From Fasciolopsis buskii (Eukaryota > Platyhelminthes > Trematoda > Plagiorchiida > Fasciolidae): 64,000 nt of DNA. The notes beneath the pieces were generated by a model. It did no database searches. It saw only the letters and a program-made list of their open reading frames with translations, and had not been told where the DNA came from. The DNA lies in assembly GCA_008360955.1 (NCBI GenBank), contig LUCM01000831.1, forward strand, positions 119,712-183,711. Reading direction: 5' to 3'. Below are positions 49,670 to 62,143 of this stretch, piece by piece (positions within the stretch are counted from its first letter, which is position 1; each line of letters begins with the position of its first letter). Both the position numbers and the translations under genes were made by a program.

Positions 49670-51700
49670 TTGATGGGTAACGAAGATGAAGAATTTCGAT
49701 CGACCACGGCGGTTACCAACACCGATGAGTCACATCAGATAGCGGAAAGTATTCAAATTAGCTCGCGGTCAATAGGCGTGTTGTGTCTTCGTGGACCCGG
49801 CAACAAAAGACACTGGTTGGTACACGGGGATATGAAATAAGAGCATTCGACAGTTATTTTTAGGGATTCTGTAACTAATTCTGTTTTGGCAAATAAGTAC
49901 TTATCACACTGCTCACTTACTTCACAATAATTTATCCGCGGAATTAATGTGGAAACTAAGAGTTCAGCTTAACTAAAGATTGGACTACAGATCCAAGCTT
50001 CGGAACTTCGGAGAACAAGGGTGTACCTAATCGGGTAACAGAATGCTTTACGAATGATAAATGTTGTTCCACCGTGAAGCTTTTTTGGTTGTTGTGTTCA
50101 AATTGAAGTAAATAGAATAATGGTAAAGTCTCATGGTATGTTGGACGTTGATAATGAATAAGAGTGGACAGAAAACACGATATGACAACAAAGGGTTGGG
50201 AAATAAATGGTCAACTCGTTCCTTCTAGAGGCGAAGAACAGCAATCGGAAGAGTCGCTAGGCCTGTGTAGTTTGCTTGTTTCGTGAACATTTAAAGCGAT
50301 CGTAGGTGCTGATGACTTGGAATTTTATCTCGGGATAATTAAGCGATACGGATTTGAGTAGCTGCACATTTCGGATGATCATCCTATGAATAAGACACCG
50401 GTGAATTTATGTGCAAATCGCATGATGCGGTCGGACACAGCTCCGCTCTGGCCTACGCAGACATGCAATCAATGAGGACCATGACGACAAGCAGTTGTGA
50501 AATCCAAACATTCCGCAAAGACGATTGGACGGAATGAATTCCACCAATCGAAACATATCAGACTTTTGTATATTAACTCGTGAGCTATAAATACAACCTG
50601 AACTTGTTTCCGTTCTCTTGTGGTCTTCTTGTTGACTTTGTTCACGTAGTTCGGTTCGAGGCCAATGGAGTGCTTGCTGTTGACTAGTATCCGCTTGTCC
50701 CAGTGGCTGAACGAATTCCCTTTACTAATTGCAAGTCCAAATTTTACAGACACATCTTCTCAATTTGCTCGCTTAACAGCCCTCCGTTGGCCGCGAACTC
50801 CATCCCGAAAGTGAGGTGGCTATTCGTTTCGTCAATGCATGCAAATCAAAAAGTCAGTGCATCGACTCATTTGATGTTTCCATGGCTTTCAAAGACGATT
50901 AGCAAATAAGTAGGAAGTCGGGGAGGACCTGGCTTGATTCAATGCGGATTGTTTTGTTTCCGTTAGAGGTAAAAATGGTTTGAACCACAGGATAGTTCCG
51001 TGTGATATTTGGACAGACATCCCTTTTTTGAGCATATACTATAGTGCCAAATACAACGTGAATCTAAGTCAGGAAAAGACCTATTGGTTATGCCGGAACC
51101 AGAAGGCGATTAGCCGGTCTTGATCGAAAGCGGGCACAACCTACTCACGGATGACGTCAGTTTTGCCAATCATTACTTTTTTTAACACCGTTACCCGTAA
51201 AATACTTGTAAAGGTGGTCAAAAGGAAACGTCCGGGGTGGGTGTACAATTTGCTAGCCACTTGGATCGCTTTTCATGTTTCACAAATATTTCAAGCTACC
51301 GTACTTACGAAATGCTTTGGTGCCTTTCAAAACAGAAAAACCGATTGTCACTAAAACATGTAGCAAGTTTCTGTTCGAACACGACTGAACCCATCAGTGT
51401 TATTGAACACATCTTGACTCATTCACGTTCTCCGCTGCTTGTGTGAGAAAGAAATATGTCGTTCCAGGATGTATAACATCCGGTTTTCAGCGTGATTGGT
51501 AATACTGAAAAACATTTGCACCAGTGATCCTTTGGAATTCCGTATCCAGTGGTTCTAAGAATAACTAGTTGTTGAGTGACTCAGTAACAGCTGATCCTGT
51601 GCAAATCATGGTCTGCTCGAAGTAATCTCCTCGGGTCTATCTTGAAGCCCACGGCATCATTCGTACGAAGGTACTGTGAGGTTCACGTCTTATTTTAACC
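49670..51700. other. Unassigned sequence
   Basis: No recognisable protein motif or repeat is apparent. The minus-strand frame at 50469-50753 was considered for a Penelope GIY-YIG domain but lacks the motif. Confidence 0.45.
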
Positions 51701-52882
51701 ACACTTTCGCAGAAGCGAAACGTGGTTCATACTCCGGCGCTCCTGTTTGACTGCCGGCATTACAGATCCTCCCCTGTTCCCGCCGCCCCATCAGTTCAGA
51801 GGATTCGTTTCCCAATGACAGAACGGCTCATCGCTACTCGTAATCGAATTCACTTGTGTTCAAGTACTCTTCTGAATTTCCCCTCTATTAGATTTAACTA
51901 CGCATGTGCATCAAGGATTCCCCACTCAACCGGAATGATGCATTCACGTCGGTTGGCGGGCTGCTCTGAAACGCACCCCATCGGTCACATTGTCTGTTCC
52001 ATCTCTGCTGAGTATCAACATGCATTCTCTGCCCACAAAATTACTGGATCTATCTCCCGTTGTTCCATCTCGGATACACGTTCATACCTGTTTGATTTGC
52101 ATTCAAGACTCGTGGTTGAACCCACGTGTTGCGGACTCGACTGCATCCATCGCCGGCTTTGAGGACCACCGACAGGACAGACAGACCAGCGTTAAGAAAA
52201 CCGGTGGTGGCATGGTCACACACAATTTCTTCCTGACCAGACAAGTCTGAAAACAGTTTCTTCATATTTATTGTCTGATATTAACTATCTATTCGGTGTT
52301 ATCCTAGACCTTCTCGACAAAGGAGCACTATTAGCGTGGACATGTACGCAGCTTCCCCTTGCAAACAAACTGATGTCTCGTCATTTCTGCTTTTCCTGGT
52401 CTCGTTTTTCGATGACAGTTTTAGTCACGCCTCGACATTCCTCATTAGCCTATTTGATTTAAACGGTCTATTCAGTTGCCCAATCAGAAGGGGATTCCGG
52501 GCTAGGTACAACCATTACCAACCATCCCGAGTTATTCCGTTTTAAATTACGTGCCCCGATTTCAGCCCGTGGTCGCTGAGTTATTTTGAAACCCAGGATT
52601 CATTCCCAGACAGCTTCCCAATCTATCAAGCAGACAAACTACATCATACTAAGAATATGCAATTTTTCCGGGGAAAACATTTTTCTTCCTCGAACATGCC
52701 TTTTCTGTTCTCTAAATAAAAATGTCAACCTTTCGTAGAAGCACTCTATCTAATTTTAGATATTTATTGTCACCTAGAAACGCCATTTCTCTCCGATGGC
52801 TGCAATGCTTCACCAACACTGAAGGCGTCAGGGAGACGACAAGAACACATCCATAAATTACGGGATTCCGGGCGAGTCAAGT

Positions 52883-53805
52883 ACTCACGAACTCTTGGTG
52901 ATAAATTTGAGATGGTCATCCCTCAATTTGAATCGTGTAGAAATCCTTAGAAAATTATCATTTTACATAGAATGAATGACTGAAGCGTCTCCCGGTTAGG
53001 AAAAACATTATCTACCTATTTGTTTACCAGTGCATTTGTTCCACTCTCCTCTACTAGTCGCCCTTCATTTTTGCTGGTGTTTTGAAGAATGAATTCACAA
53101 CCCTTTGTCGGGTTTTCCTCTCTTTCTCTTTCACATCACTAAAATAACTCTGTACCAAGTTGTGTGATACGCATTTATCTTGTGCGAAAAAAAATTCTAA
53201 ATGCATTTCTCAAGTCTGGGTACGTTCTACCATCCGCTCCATACATTCGCGCATAACTATCTACGGGAACTCAACTGTACCCTGTCTGGTCCAAATTCGC
53301 ACCAATCCGGAGCAGGCAGCCACTGACTTTCTAGTCATTGTCTTGCAACCATATTTCTGTTCGCGTCCTTTTTTTCTCGTCATTTTAATCAGGTAAGAAA
53401 AATATTCTACATTGTGTTGCACAGACCCTCGCCCTCGTATGTATCGCATTTCGGTCTGAAACGTGCACATCTGTGTACGTAAACGTCCAGAATACAATAC
53501 ATGTCTTCAGAGTTCTTAGAATGTTTCATTCGGATCGTGTCTTTTCACTCTGTCCATTGCAGAGCAGATCCAACTTTCGAGTCGTCGGACATGTGCTGGC
53601 GAAATTATTCACTGATAAGTTTAGCTCGTTACTGCATGGAATAAGACTGTTGGAATGCGACCCGGATTACTGGCTGCCTGACCGTGAAGGAATCTACTGC
53701 ATTGACGATATTTAGTCCTCCAAAATCTCATTTTCAGTGCCAACGTTTCTAGAATGAGTTGTGTTATCATGGATGGGATTAGAGGATGGCAATGGAGCCG
53801 GACGC
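52883..53805. repeat. Right arm of the 0.92-kb inverted repeat
   Basis: This is the counterpart of 47061-47978, with roughly ten differences in a 380-bp stretch compared by eye. Confidence 0.9.
53473..53715 (+). CDS. Unknown 80-codon open frame, right-arm copy
   Basis: Same frame as in the left arm: RMFHSDRVFSLCPLQSRSNF and so on to CIDDI and a TAG. Upstream at 53268-53390 another frame (NSTVPCLVQIRTN) weakly resembles the 3' end of the LINE at 36.7 kb (NSTVPYLALILTN), which argues that the arm is LINE-derived. Confidence 0.3.
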   Translation: MYVNVQNTIHVFRVLRMFHSDRVFSLCPLQSRSNFRVVGHVLAKLFTDKFSSLLHGIRLLECDPDYWLPDREGIYCIDDI

Positions 53806-55400
53806 ACACGAATGCATCCGTGACCAACACCCTGCATGTATGTGCACTGGAACAATTAATCCACTTAACAGCAGTTGTTTCACATCAGACTAACCACACC
53901 TTTAATATGATGCAAGCTTTCCCAGGTCCTGTATACGGTCAGAGGTCAACAATCTAGGTTGGCAAATTGCTGCCTCTTGAGCACTGCGGAAGCAGTCGCG
54001 ATCCGTCTCCACAATCCTCCACTGTGCTATCAAAAGCTATTTGTGGTTGCACTTCAAATCCCCTGGACCACCGTCCGTCTCAGAGCAAGGCCTTGACCAC
54101 AAAACAACTAACACAACACTTTCTTGTGTATTCAGGTTATGCATGTAACACCATATATCCTTTCCTCGCCCATATTTTTATTTGATCAATCCAATCCTTC
54201 CTAAGGAAAACTTTTCCAAATATATGGTGACGTATTTGTATGAGTACGAACCACTGAAAACGAACTTGTTCGCCAACTTGTTTTCTCAAATACACTGGTA
54301 GTGCAATGCGGAGTGCATCTTCAACTAGCAAAACGAGTCTCCGGTTGTTTCCCTATTTTTTAAGCCACGTGCTCCTTGCCAGAACAATGAAATACGGCTC
54401 AAAAGACAGACAACATTTGACGAAATCATTTTATGTCATGTTTGACGCATGCGTTTAGTAGAACGTGCATGCCCCACAAGCACCAGGGTCCATTACACGG
54501 AATATAGGGGAGGAGTGGTGGATAACCGACAAACGCGATGCTGAATCTTGGATTGACGTAGAAACATAAACGGTCACAGACCAGGTATGGCAATGGGCCG
54601 AGTTGACCCTTACCACCAAATTGATCAACAGATCTGGGGTTCCTACCGCTGACGGGTTACGATGGCAGATGCATACACACTCTACCTGATCCCCACCAGT
54701 CTAATTAGAATAGGATAAGCTAACCGATCAGGTTGTTGTATCAGGATGACTTCTAGCCAAATTTCACACGTTCGTCCGTCCAAAACACACTCGGTCCGAA
54801 CGGGGGAGCTTCAAGAAAACCGTGGCCCATAAAATTAATTTCCGATCTTTTTGACGTTAGTGACCCTGGAATCGTTCGATAGAAGCATTTCGCCTTCGTC
54901 AAACGCAAATATAGATGATGAGGGTACAATTATTTCGTTCTGTCAGACTCCAATTGGTGACTCACGTGATCTGTGACGTGTGATGTGTTCATGTAATCGG
55001 TGTTTCGCGCACGTTTTTTGTTTTCGGTAATTCATACGAACCTACCACCGAATTATCCATACGGGAAACGAGATCGAAGCGTTGGTTAGTCGACTGACTA
55101 AAACAATCCAAGTAGCAGATTTGGAATTTTTAGCGGTTTTTTTTCGAAATCCTATGGAATTCAAGTCCATTCTGTTTGACAAAAACAGTGATCTAGTAGC
55201 CCGTCGTAAAATGTTTTTGTCACTTTAGATTACGCGGTTTGGATAGCGAAAATAACAAACGAAACAAGATCTTTCAAACAGCATGCCATTCACTATACCA
55301 AGTTCGTTCATAATTCAGTTCCACAACAGGCATGTTAATTTACGGTACAATTTCATTTGAATTGTTACGCGCGTGAACGGATGCAAGAGTCTGTACAACT
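53806..55400. other. Unassigned sequence
   Basis: No coding or repeat signal that I can support. Confidence 0.45.
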
Positions 55401-55439
55401 TAACAAAGGGAATGTGACCAAGCATAGAAATGGCTGGAC

Positions 55440-55560
55440 AACAGAGCACCGGGAACGCACACAACTGATGAGGGACAGTAACAGCGAACTCGGTCGTGTA
55501 CTTCCGGGGAAATTTGGTTCATCTAACCATACGCGAAACGCACTATTGACAACAAAAGAC
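55440..55560 (+). ncRNA. Mutated hammerhead relic with intact first core box
   Basis: CUGAUGA (55465-55471) is intact, but GAAA has become GAAC (55486-55489) and two of three stem II pairs are broken. CGGUC and the stem I strands (ACCGGGAACGCACAC upstream, GUGUACUUCCGGGG downstream) remain. The box spacing is again 21 nt. Confidence 0.6.
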
Positions 55561-55770
55561 CGAAGGACTTGTGTTTAAACAAATGCCCCCGTATGGGGCA
55601 ATTCAGTGTCTGCACCTAATAGCCACTTTCTACGCACGCACGGGTGGGGGGGGGGCGGTCGACGATTGAACGTAAAGCATTTTGTGCAAATAACACCATC
55701 TTAGTGGTTAGCGACCTGATTACAACCGATAACTCTCGTGGTTACCAACTTCTATGACCTGAAAGGATGA

Positions 55771-56121
55771 TCAATAAAACCACTCGCTTTTACTGTGTAC
55801 GAGAGCTCTAAAAAAACTACTGTGGAGACTGATATGAATAGTGGTGCAGATGAGTACAATGACAAAGCACAAACAGAACTGTGAACATAGTGATGTGAGG
55901 ACAAGTGATCGCGAAATTTGGTCGAAAACAATCACCAACCCTAGACTCTGCAATAATCGATGCAATACGTTCGTTCGTTTTCGCGGTACGGACGGAACAC
56001 CATCAATCTCTTTCTCGTCCATATTTGTATCTGAATAATCTAAACCTTTGGAAGAAATTTCCCAGTATACTGTGACATGGTGGCATGAGTTCGAGTCATC
56101 GAAAGTGAGTTTGTTCGTCAA
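55771..56121 (-). CDS. Unknown 116-codon open frame
   Basis: An internal ATG gives MDEKEIDGVPSVPRKRTN and then a hydrophobic stretch (SQFCLCFVIVLICTTIHISL) that could be one membrane segment. There is no recognised family and no strong start context, so it may be chance. Confidence 0.2.
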   Translation of the reverse strand: MTNKLTFDDSNSCHHVTVYWEISSKGLDYSDTNMDEKEIDGVPSVPRKRTNVLHRLLQSLGLVIVFDQISRSLVLTSLCSQFCLCFVIVLICTTIHISLHSSFFRALVHSKSEWFY

Positions 56122-56341
56122 ATTGTGTTTTCGCAGTATGGTCAGTGAGAATTTTCAAACTACTGGAGTAATCTTGAACAGTTATCACAAAAAAATTCAG
56201 CAGACCTGGAAATACACTGGTAATTTCGACAAAACATAATAAATAGTTAATAAATAGAAAACTAAAGTAAATTCCACGATCGTCTGAAAAGAAAAAAAGC
56301 AAAGGAGAAGAAGAATATTCCGTTTTGGCGTAGAACCGTAG

Positions 56342-56516
56342 TTAATCGTCAGCCAGAAACCAGATATGTGTGTTCGTGGACTGCCCGTCAGGTCGACCGA
56401 TCACGGTCCAATAATATGGATCCGGTTTGAATTTCAATCCGACAGTGGTCAATTCTTCGGAAAACTTGACAGACTCGCGGCGAAAATCGTCTTCCGTGGC
56501 CGGACCGATGAATGGC
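56342..56516 (-). CDS. Candidate terminal exon of a SOUL/heme-binding-like protein
   Basis: After acceptor atatctactag the frame reads PFIGPATEDDFRRESVKFSE, ELTTVGLKFKPDPYYW and NTHIWFLADD before TAA. The pattern L-x3-G-x2-F then YY, and a final N-x-x-(V/I)-W, resembles the C-terminus of SOUL/HEBP2-type heme-binding proteins. The family call is by memory of the pattern only. The upstream exon candidate is at 58165-58390, but the phases do not join directly, so an exon may be missing. Confidence 0.4.
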
Positions 56517-58164
56517 CTAGTAGATATCGTAATTTGTCCCCAAGGAGGACAGGCCAAATTCGGAGACGACGAGAGGGGGGAGAGGGACGCGGAGGAAGAG
56601 AAGGCAAGAACACGAGCATGGATTGAGCACCAGAGAGCACGACTAGTTTGAACAAAACTTAAGAAAGGGAGAATTAACCCCAAAAAGATACACAGTATAT
56701 TTCCACCAGGCAGGCACCACGGGAACTGCCAAGCTTATCAGATCTATGTGTGGGTGGGCGAACGAGATTTTTTTGGCCGATCGACGGGTTAGGAATGAAA
56801 TGTAGGGGATGTATAAACTTTTGGGTTGTCTTCTCTACGGAATGATGACTGTGCTCCCAGGGAGTAACCCAGAACAATGAGTCTATAAATTATCATCTGG
56901 CCTTTGCAACCGACCGTCAAAGGATGCGCAGCACATGGATGAGAGGAAGAGCCACCGCAGAAGCGCGCACAACTCGCTATGCGGCTACCATCATCCGTCA
57001 GGTACGTGTACCCGGGACCAACTTACTCGACCAACCGCATGTTTAAATTCCCAAACTTTGGCCTTAATTAACCGAGGAAAACATTCCCACGAATAACCAC
57101 TATGGTTTCCAAACGGACTTAACCTCCACGCACATTTCTTAAGATGTAAATGAGATTGTGGAGCTACAAATGAGGCCTCGATAAAAGGTGACTGAACCCA
57201 AAGACGGCTCTTGACCCCTGATCCCGAGCCACTCTGTGATTTCTCACAGGCCCGGTTTGTTCCGTCTCAGGAATCACTCGGAGTAAAGTAGAAAGCTAGT
57301 GGAAATTCATTAGCTCTGCCAACTTACCGACTGGTTGCAACAATGTCCTCCAGTAAATAAGGACTTCCACAGAATCTTTTACACCGGTGAGAATCGTGCG
57401 ACTGTGAGGAATAAGATTTCGTAACCTCAAGACAAATCGAGTTAAATAAAATTCTTCGTGTATTCCCAGAGGTGAATATTCCGCGGTCATATCATCACGT
57501 GGGAACAAAAATGAGCGAGAAATCAAGCAACAGGACAACACGACACTTTCGAAATAATTCCCTCTGGGCTATTGAAAAATTCAGTAACAGGGAACAATAA
57601 AACGTTTGCAGACCTTAAGCCCAGGATACAAGCGTTTCTTCCGCAAGCGCGTAAAAGAGGCCTAAGATACTAGACTAAGTCATCGGAAGACGGATGCGTT
57701 ACATTATCTATCCATTAGAATAGTTTGTTGTAGACATCTGAGTGTTGTGACACAACACAATGCAGGACATATGCGCGGGATAACATTAAATCGGTAAAAA
57801 TGTCGAAGGAACTTGGAAAAAATGCACAGCCAATCGGGAGGAGGACCAGGAATGATAGCAGGTGATTCACAAAGCTAGCAAAGAAGGATGCAGGATAGCA
57901 CAAATCGTTCGACTAAGGAGAATGAAAACCGAAATTGGCCAGGATGCAGAACATCAATGAGCATGCTATCTTAGGAAACACGGCTGTAACTGGCCCAACG
58001 CCGGACTACGTCTTCAAATCATTCCTGGTTAAGTCAAAGAATAAGGATGAAATCTTTACCATCTATTTTCAACGTAGAAGTGAATTGTAAAACGGCTCCA
58101 TATCATTCACGTTCGTTTTCAAGATTTAATGTATTATCAAATCGGTTATGATTAAGCCTTTTAC

Positions 58165-58390
58165 TTGGTCACGAAGAAAATAAGATTTCACAGAACCGAG
58201 AGTGTGCAGATTATCGACAGTCAGCGTGGCAAACATCACGTGCTCCGCATACCGAATATACAAAGTATAACTGAAACAGGGACTATTAGGAGGATGTACA
58301 AAAGAGAAGAGTGTCGACAGATTGGCGCCTGGCAGAACATCAACCGTTGAACGATTGGGTGAGCAGATCGCCACGGGACAACGTCATTTG
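58165..58390 (-). CDS. Candidate internal SOUL-like exon, frameshifted
   Basis: After a good acceptor (tgtttttacacgccag) the DNA encodes MTL, then shifts frame by one base to PVAICSPNRSTVDVLPGANL and LSTLFSFVHPPNSP, then TLYIRYAEHVMF. The MTxPV box and the PP-rich link followed by a beta-strand-like segment are features of SOUL domains. One apparent extra T near the MTxPV codons breaks the frame: pseudogene, assembly error or misreading. Confidence 0.35.
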
Positions 58391-58963
58391 CTGGCGTGTA
58401 AAAACAAAGGTCGCTCCGTACAACAATAGCAGATGGTTCAAGAACACCCACAGCAATAAGTCTTTTTTCTAGTTTTTCTTCTCGCTTTTTTCAATACAAC
58501 AAAGACAGATAGAGCGATAGAGGAGACGTGAGAGAGCATCCAACCTGGAGCGAGAGCGACGCTGAGCAATGTGAGTGTACCAAGTAACGTTTAAATCATG
58601 TGGCAACTTTCTCATCAACATTTTTCCAATAGTTCGAGGGGCGTTAATGCGCAAGCTATTGATGCATACAAGTGGTTACAGGTATAATCGATAGTACCCA
58701 GGCTGAATTGGAGGATACGCACCTGAAAGGAGACTTCAGAAATACAAATTCATCAACTTTCGATAAGCGCGACGACCACTCGAGGAGATACAATCACCTA
58801 AGTAATAAACTATTCGGCCCCATCTAACTCCTTCTCCCTTCCGAGAACAAGATTCGGTTTCGGGCAGATCAAGCTCCGTCATAGAACTTCAAACTTTGGA
58901 AGTGTAAAACACATCTCAAACACAGTCACATTGTTGTTAAGACGGCCGAGAAATAAGTCCACC

Positions 58964-59170
58964 TTACTTGGGTATTCGTTCAGTAGTCCGCTTGTTCCAA
59001 ATTAGAAAATCGGCTCTACCTGGGCAAATATTATTGTCACTATTACCACAGGAGGATAGTGCTATCACCATAGCCATTTCGATTACAAAGTTAAACATAA
59101 GTAGCGAAAGAGCAGTCCTCATAAACAGCACTTCTTGTGGTGAATTCGGGGTGAGGGGGTGGGAAGTGGC
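58964..59170 (-). mobile_element. RTE reverse transcriptase fragment
   Basis: LMFNFVIEMAMVIALSSCGN corresponds to the LFNFVxxMVMEIxLSSCENS block of the RTE copy at 61.25 kb. It is flanked by unrelated sequence. Confidence 0.7.
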
Positions 59171-59179
59171 CATAATTAT

Positions 59180-60825
59180 GGATTCGGCCTCGTTCGTGTG
59201 TGTAAATGATTGGAAAAGAAAAACAAATTTCCCCGTATACCCTTCTATGAGAGGCAGAGTCAGAAAACTATACGGTCGATTGAGTCTAACGTTTTTCCCG
59301 GGTCACTGAAGAGAACGGATGATGCAAATGTTCTGAAATTTATCAGAGAGTAAACAAGTGGTCAACACAACTGCAAACGAGTAAAAAACCGGCTTGACTC
59401 ACGTGTCCATTTCCTTTCGCAAATACGAGGTAACTGGTTAAGGACAGTACCCACGAGAGGGAATACTTACATAACTTATTCTCGTGATTTTGCCCGGGGA
59501 GAACTTTTCACTTTTTTCATATCAGCACAGGTAGTGACTGACATAAGCTCTTGGATATCTGTTCGCTTTCTCATATCAACCCCCGTCTCGGAACTTCGCC
59601 ACTATATCCTCGAAGACTGACGGCGACAGTCTATCTGATGCAGCTTGTTTGTGTCTCTTGGGGAAGACCAATTGTCTGATGGTCAGCATTGCTGACAGAG
59701 GATTGATATCTGTCCACGTGTCGGATCACATGCGAAATTTGGGGCAAAAAAATGATCCCAAAGGTAATCTGTCCAAAGCTCCATGAGACACTCCTGACAA
59801 CGGATCAGTGAACGGTCGCGTTTACCGGTTACCTCACTTACACTTGGTTTTCGTAGACCAGTAGGGATTGTGGTCACTATGAATGATCAAAACCTTCTCT
59901 GTTTCCTTACATTTTCCCGTCCACTACTGTTGACGCTCACTTCGGCCCAACCAAATTCAACATAAACGACAATCGACTAGAGTTCAGTCTAACAATGCGC
60001 GTTCGGCTCTTGCAGTCAAAGCGATCCCGATACCAACCTTACCACGAGCGCTCGAAACTGGATCCTCGAGCACGAGAAGAGCAAAGCGAAACATCTAGGC
60101 TATGAAGAATGAATACCGAAAGGAGACTATGATTGCGTGTCTCGGAAGTGCACCACACGGCTGTTTTTGGGAGTTTCAAGAGCTCTATTTCGTATGGCAT
60201 GAGAACGTTGCAGCGAACCCAATGAAGTGGACGTTTGTCCTTGGTCAATTTGTTTAGTTTGTTTTTCGCCTTGACGCTAATGCGACGATCAGGGAATTCT
60301 AGCGCAATCACCCGTGGCTTCTCGCACTGTCCCTATATCAGAAGTATTGCAGGTAGTAAGTCACATCCTATAGACGAAGCTGGGGGTATGTGGCTTGCCT
60401 TGCTGTTTAACGCCGAACGACGATGATGATGATGAATACCTCAGGGTTGTTTATACTTCACAAGGGGCTTTTTATTGAAGATCCTCATTGGAGCCTTTAC
60501 CCTAAAATTCTAACCCACAAGGCAATAAGGTGTTATCTGGCACGAGAACATGATTGAAGCACTCGTGAAAGGGTTTCTTTAGATGTGCCACATAGGATCT
60601 CGTTGTCATTCTTTCTGATTCAATGTGTGCCTAAGGTGAAGTAGCGTTTCATTGTTCGTTTGGATCTCTTACTCATATTCTTTTATACTCCACCTCTGTC
60701 TCTGCCCACCTTCAAGGACGGTGACGAAATGTCAACATCTGATTTGACGAAACAAATAGGATAATTCTGGAAAACGAAGATCTGTGAGAACTGGTGTGAA
60801 TCATTAGTTGCACCGACTTACGATG
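59180..60825. other. Unassigned sequence
   Basis: The minus-strand frame at 60039-60311 (start MIALEFPDRRISVKAKNKLN) has some coding character but no recognised family. A (GAT)4-type run lies at 60421-60433. Confidence 0.4.
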
Positions 60826-60829
60826 ACAG

Positions 60830-62143
60830 ATCTTCACGCAAAAATCGCGGAGGAATCAGTTTGGTAAATATCACATCCAAACTGCTCGCAGGCATTATCC
60901 CCCACCGATTAAGTAGTAATAACAAAAGGTGCGAAAGTGAAAGTCAGGCCGCTTTCTAAACAGATCGTGGTTGCACTTATCAAATTTTCATTTTGCTACA
61001 AATCTAGACACATTGGCACATGTTTCATAAACTCATTATTTCTGTCTTCCTTGGTGAGAAACTGGCGTCCGACACAGTTTATTGTGCAGTTCTTTGGCGC
61101 TGCTCGTGATCGAAAGGTGTGCCAGAGAAATTTATGTCACTTGTCTAGTCTCCGAAATTGAACGGCCGAAGCCGAGTGCGCGCTTATGACGATGTTCTAC
61201 CCGAATTCACCACGAGAAGTGACGTTCGTCAGGGTTGCTCACATTTACCTCTCCTTTTTAACTTTGTCAATAAGATGGTAATGGAGATAGTCCTATCGTC
61301 ATGTGAGAATAGTGGCACTGATAACTGCTCAAACAGGAACTTATCTAATTGGGAATATGCGAACGGTGTTGTGCTACTGAGCGAAAATTCAAGTAAGTTG
61401 CAGGTTTTTCCCGACCGTCTTAAATGATGGTCTAGCCGTGTTTGGAATACATTTTGCACCCTCAAAGTGTAAAAATGCTGTTGCAGAACGGGATTGGCTC
61501 AAAATCGAACCTTGTCCTTGCAGAAAAAGCGGGTGAGGTGAATTGATTTAGTTACTTTGGTAGTTGTATCTCATCTAGTGGTCGTATATCAAATGAAATA
61601 TGTTCGAGCATACAGAAGGCCCAATCGGCATTCACTAATTTGAAGCATCTGCGACGTCGGTGTGAGATCCGGTATACGCAGCAGCAGTGAGGGTGGCGCT
61701 GCTATACGGTTTAGAAACGTGGCCGTTGAAGGCATAAGATATCAAGAGAACTTCAGTGTTCGAACACCGTTGTGTTCGTAGTTGTGATAGAATTTGGTGG
61801 AAGAATTCAGTGAATAACTCAGAGGTTAGGCGTAAACTACTGAGTCCTAGGGTTCAGTACTTAGAAGAACCACTGGAACAGAATAGATTACAATGGTTGG
61901 ATCATGTTTTGTGCATGTCCACAGAACGACTACCTAGTTATACTACGTTCTTCGAGGGCGGTAACGGATAGAAGATTGGCCAAGGTGTCCGGTCGATTAC
62001 ATGACAATTCTGTTCAGTTTGTACATGCATGTCTCGTTCCAACGCGCTTTCACGTCCAAAACATCCAACCAATTGGCATGGAGGCATTGAAGGGTGCACA
62101 ATGGCGATCGTGTTGTCATTTTCGATCGAGTCAGAATGACTGA
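60830..62143 (+). mobile_element. RTE-type LINE relic, 3' two-thirds
   Basis: Blocks in order: RGGISLVNITSKLLAGIIPH (60.85 kb), RVRAYDDVLPEFTTRSDVRQ (61.17 kb), LFNFVNKMVMEIVLSSCENS, YANGVVLLSE (mutated YADD), FEHRCVRSCDRIWW (61.76 kb), RLQWLDHVLCMSTERLP, and the C-terminal QWRSCCHFRSSQND with TGA at 62141-62143. Multiple stops and frameshifts; no endonuclease domain is seen. Confidence 0.85.

Larger units (their letters stand above)
51722..53805 (+). mobile_element. CR1/jockey-group LINE relic, plus strand, RT deleted
   Basis: Endonuclease-domain remnants are visible: SLLSINMHSLPTKLLDLSPV, DSWLNPRVADSTASIAGFED and DRQTSVKKTGGG (51990-52240), then FSHASTFLISLFDLNG near 52430. From 52600 to 52880 it aligns inverted with 49275-48990 at about 80%. 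At 52881-52883 it jumps to the 0.92-kb arm, skipping about 1 kb that in the other copy encodes reverse transcriptase. Confidence 0.75.

Noticed and set aside
50469..50753. Penelope-like GIY-YIG endonuclease on the minus strand
   Set aside because: No GIY or YIG motif or conserved Arg/Glu spacing could be found.
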